DNA from: Desulforhopalus sp.
GTDB lineage: Bacteria > Desulfobacterota > Desulfobulbia > Desulfobulbales > Desulfocapsaceae
Direction of reading: 5' to 3'
NCBI GenBank assembly: GCA_023231425.1
Contig: JALNVI010000101.1
Span: forward strand, 1 to 7,288
DNA length: 7,288 bases
Shown piece by piece: positions 6,966 to 7,288 of the stretch (positions are counted from its first letter, which is position 1; every line of letters starts with the position of its first letter). The position numbers were made by a program, and so were the translations under genes. Below the pieces are notes generated by a model. The model saw nothing but the letters and a program-made list of their open reading frames with translations, was not told the origin of the DNA and did not search any database.

Positions 6966-7004
6966 GTTGTTGCAGATTCAGACAAATGTATCTAAATCTA
7001 ATGT

Positions 7005-7288
7005 ATGCTGCGATCAGCCAAAATAATTCTTCCTCAGGCCACTCATCACATAATGCAGCGGGGCCATAGCAGACAAACGGTATTTGTTTCTGATGATGAC
7101 TGCAACTACTATCGAGAAACTCTTGTAGAGTTTAAACACGAATACAATTGCAGAATTTATGCATACTGCCTGATGACCAGTCATGTCCACTTGAGAGTTG
7201 ATCCTGGGGATAAACGGGAGTTATTGTCCCTGCTGATGAAACCCGTGGCTGGTCGTCGGGCGCGTTATACCAATAAGATCGAAAAGCG
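7005..7288 (+). CDS. REP-associated tyrosine transposase (RAYT, Y1_Tnp/IS200-like), 3' end outside window
   Basis: The first 94 codons are visible. The N-terminus, MLRSAKIILPQATHHIMQRG, is the usual RAYT opening (hydrophobic LP, then HHI-QRG). It is followed by SRQTVFVSDDDCNYYRETL and by the HUH metal motif H60-V61-H62 in CLMTSHVHL. The residues before the HUH read TS, where most family members have PN or TN. KPVAGRRARYTNKIEK fits the RYxxYxN-type helix that follows. The catalytic Tyr is expected beyond the window, so activity cannot be judged. ATG 7005 is the only ATG in this frame before the HUH region apart from Met17, because a stop sits at 6999-7001. No clear Shine-Dalgarno site is seen. 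Such proteins make site-specific cuts at REP-like repeats and are often single-copy and domesticated. Confidence 0.9.
   Translation, partial: MLRSAKIILPQATHHIMQRGHSRQTVFVSDDDCNYYRETLVEFKHEYNCRIYAYCLMTSHVHLRVDPGDKRELLSLLMKPVAGRRARYTNKIEK

Noticed and set aside
1..7288. CRISPR array, tRNA or rRNA genes
   Set aside because: No regularly spaced repeats and no recognisable tRNA or rRNA signature sequences were seen on either strand.

Overview
The window looks like a chromosomal accessory segment from a bacterium of the Desulfobacterota/Deltaproteobacteria type. That is an inference from gene style: a very large cache/PAS hybrid kinase paired with an HD-GYP regulator, roughly balanced base composition, and REP-associated (RAYT) transposases. 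No marker gene fixes the taxon.

Left part (1-1209). The first 30 bases read as the last ten codons of a RAYT-like transposase on the + strand. Its stop codon overlaps one copy of a 19-base repeat (29-47). A small, clearly AT-rich gene follows (64-546), encoding a one-pass membrane protein of unknown function that loosely resembles DUF4760 proteins. Its stop lies at the edge of an imperfect palindrome (534-596) with an attC-like layout. The next 600 bases hold no intact gene. They contain a short terminator-like hairpin (765-782) and, on the - strand, what looks like a decayed N-terminal piece of an IS91-type transposase (about 785-1019).

Centre (1210-6896). Two co-oriented genes 5 bp apart form a signalling unit. 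The first encodes a 1543-residue hybrid histidine kinase: TM - periplasmic dCache-like sensor - TM - HAMP - PAS1 - PAS2 - PAS3 - HisKA - HATPase - REC1 - REC2 - HPt. PAS1 keeps, without gaps, the four heme-pocket residues of the oxygen sensor FixL. PAS3 is LOV-like but lacks the photoactive Cys. REC1 has Glu in place of the phospho-accepting Asp, while REC2 is canonical. The second gene encodes a REC-HD-GYP response regulator, a predicted c-di-GMP phosphodiesterase. The simplest reading is a phosphorelay (H819 -> D1254 -> H1400 -> D55 of the regulator) that turns a periplasmic signal, plus possibly O2 or redox, into c-di-GMP breakdown.

Right part (6897-7288). An inverted copy of the 19-base repeat (6947-6965) lies 39 bases before a second RAYT gene, which has an intact N-terminus, the HUH motif at H60-V61-H62, and is cut by the window end. 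The sensory operon and its flanking cargo therefore sit between two RAYT loci, with matching repeats in opposite orientation at the two RAYT edges.
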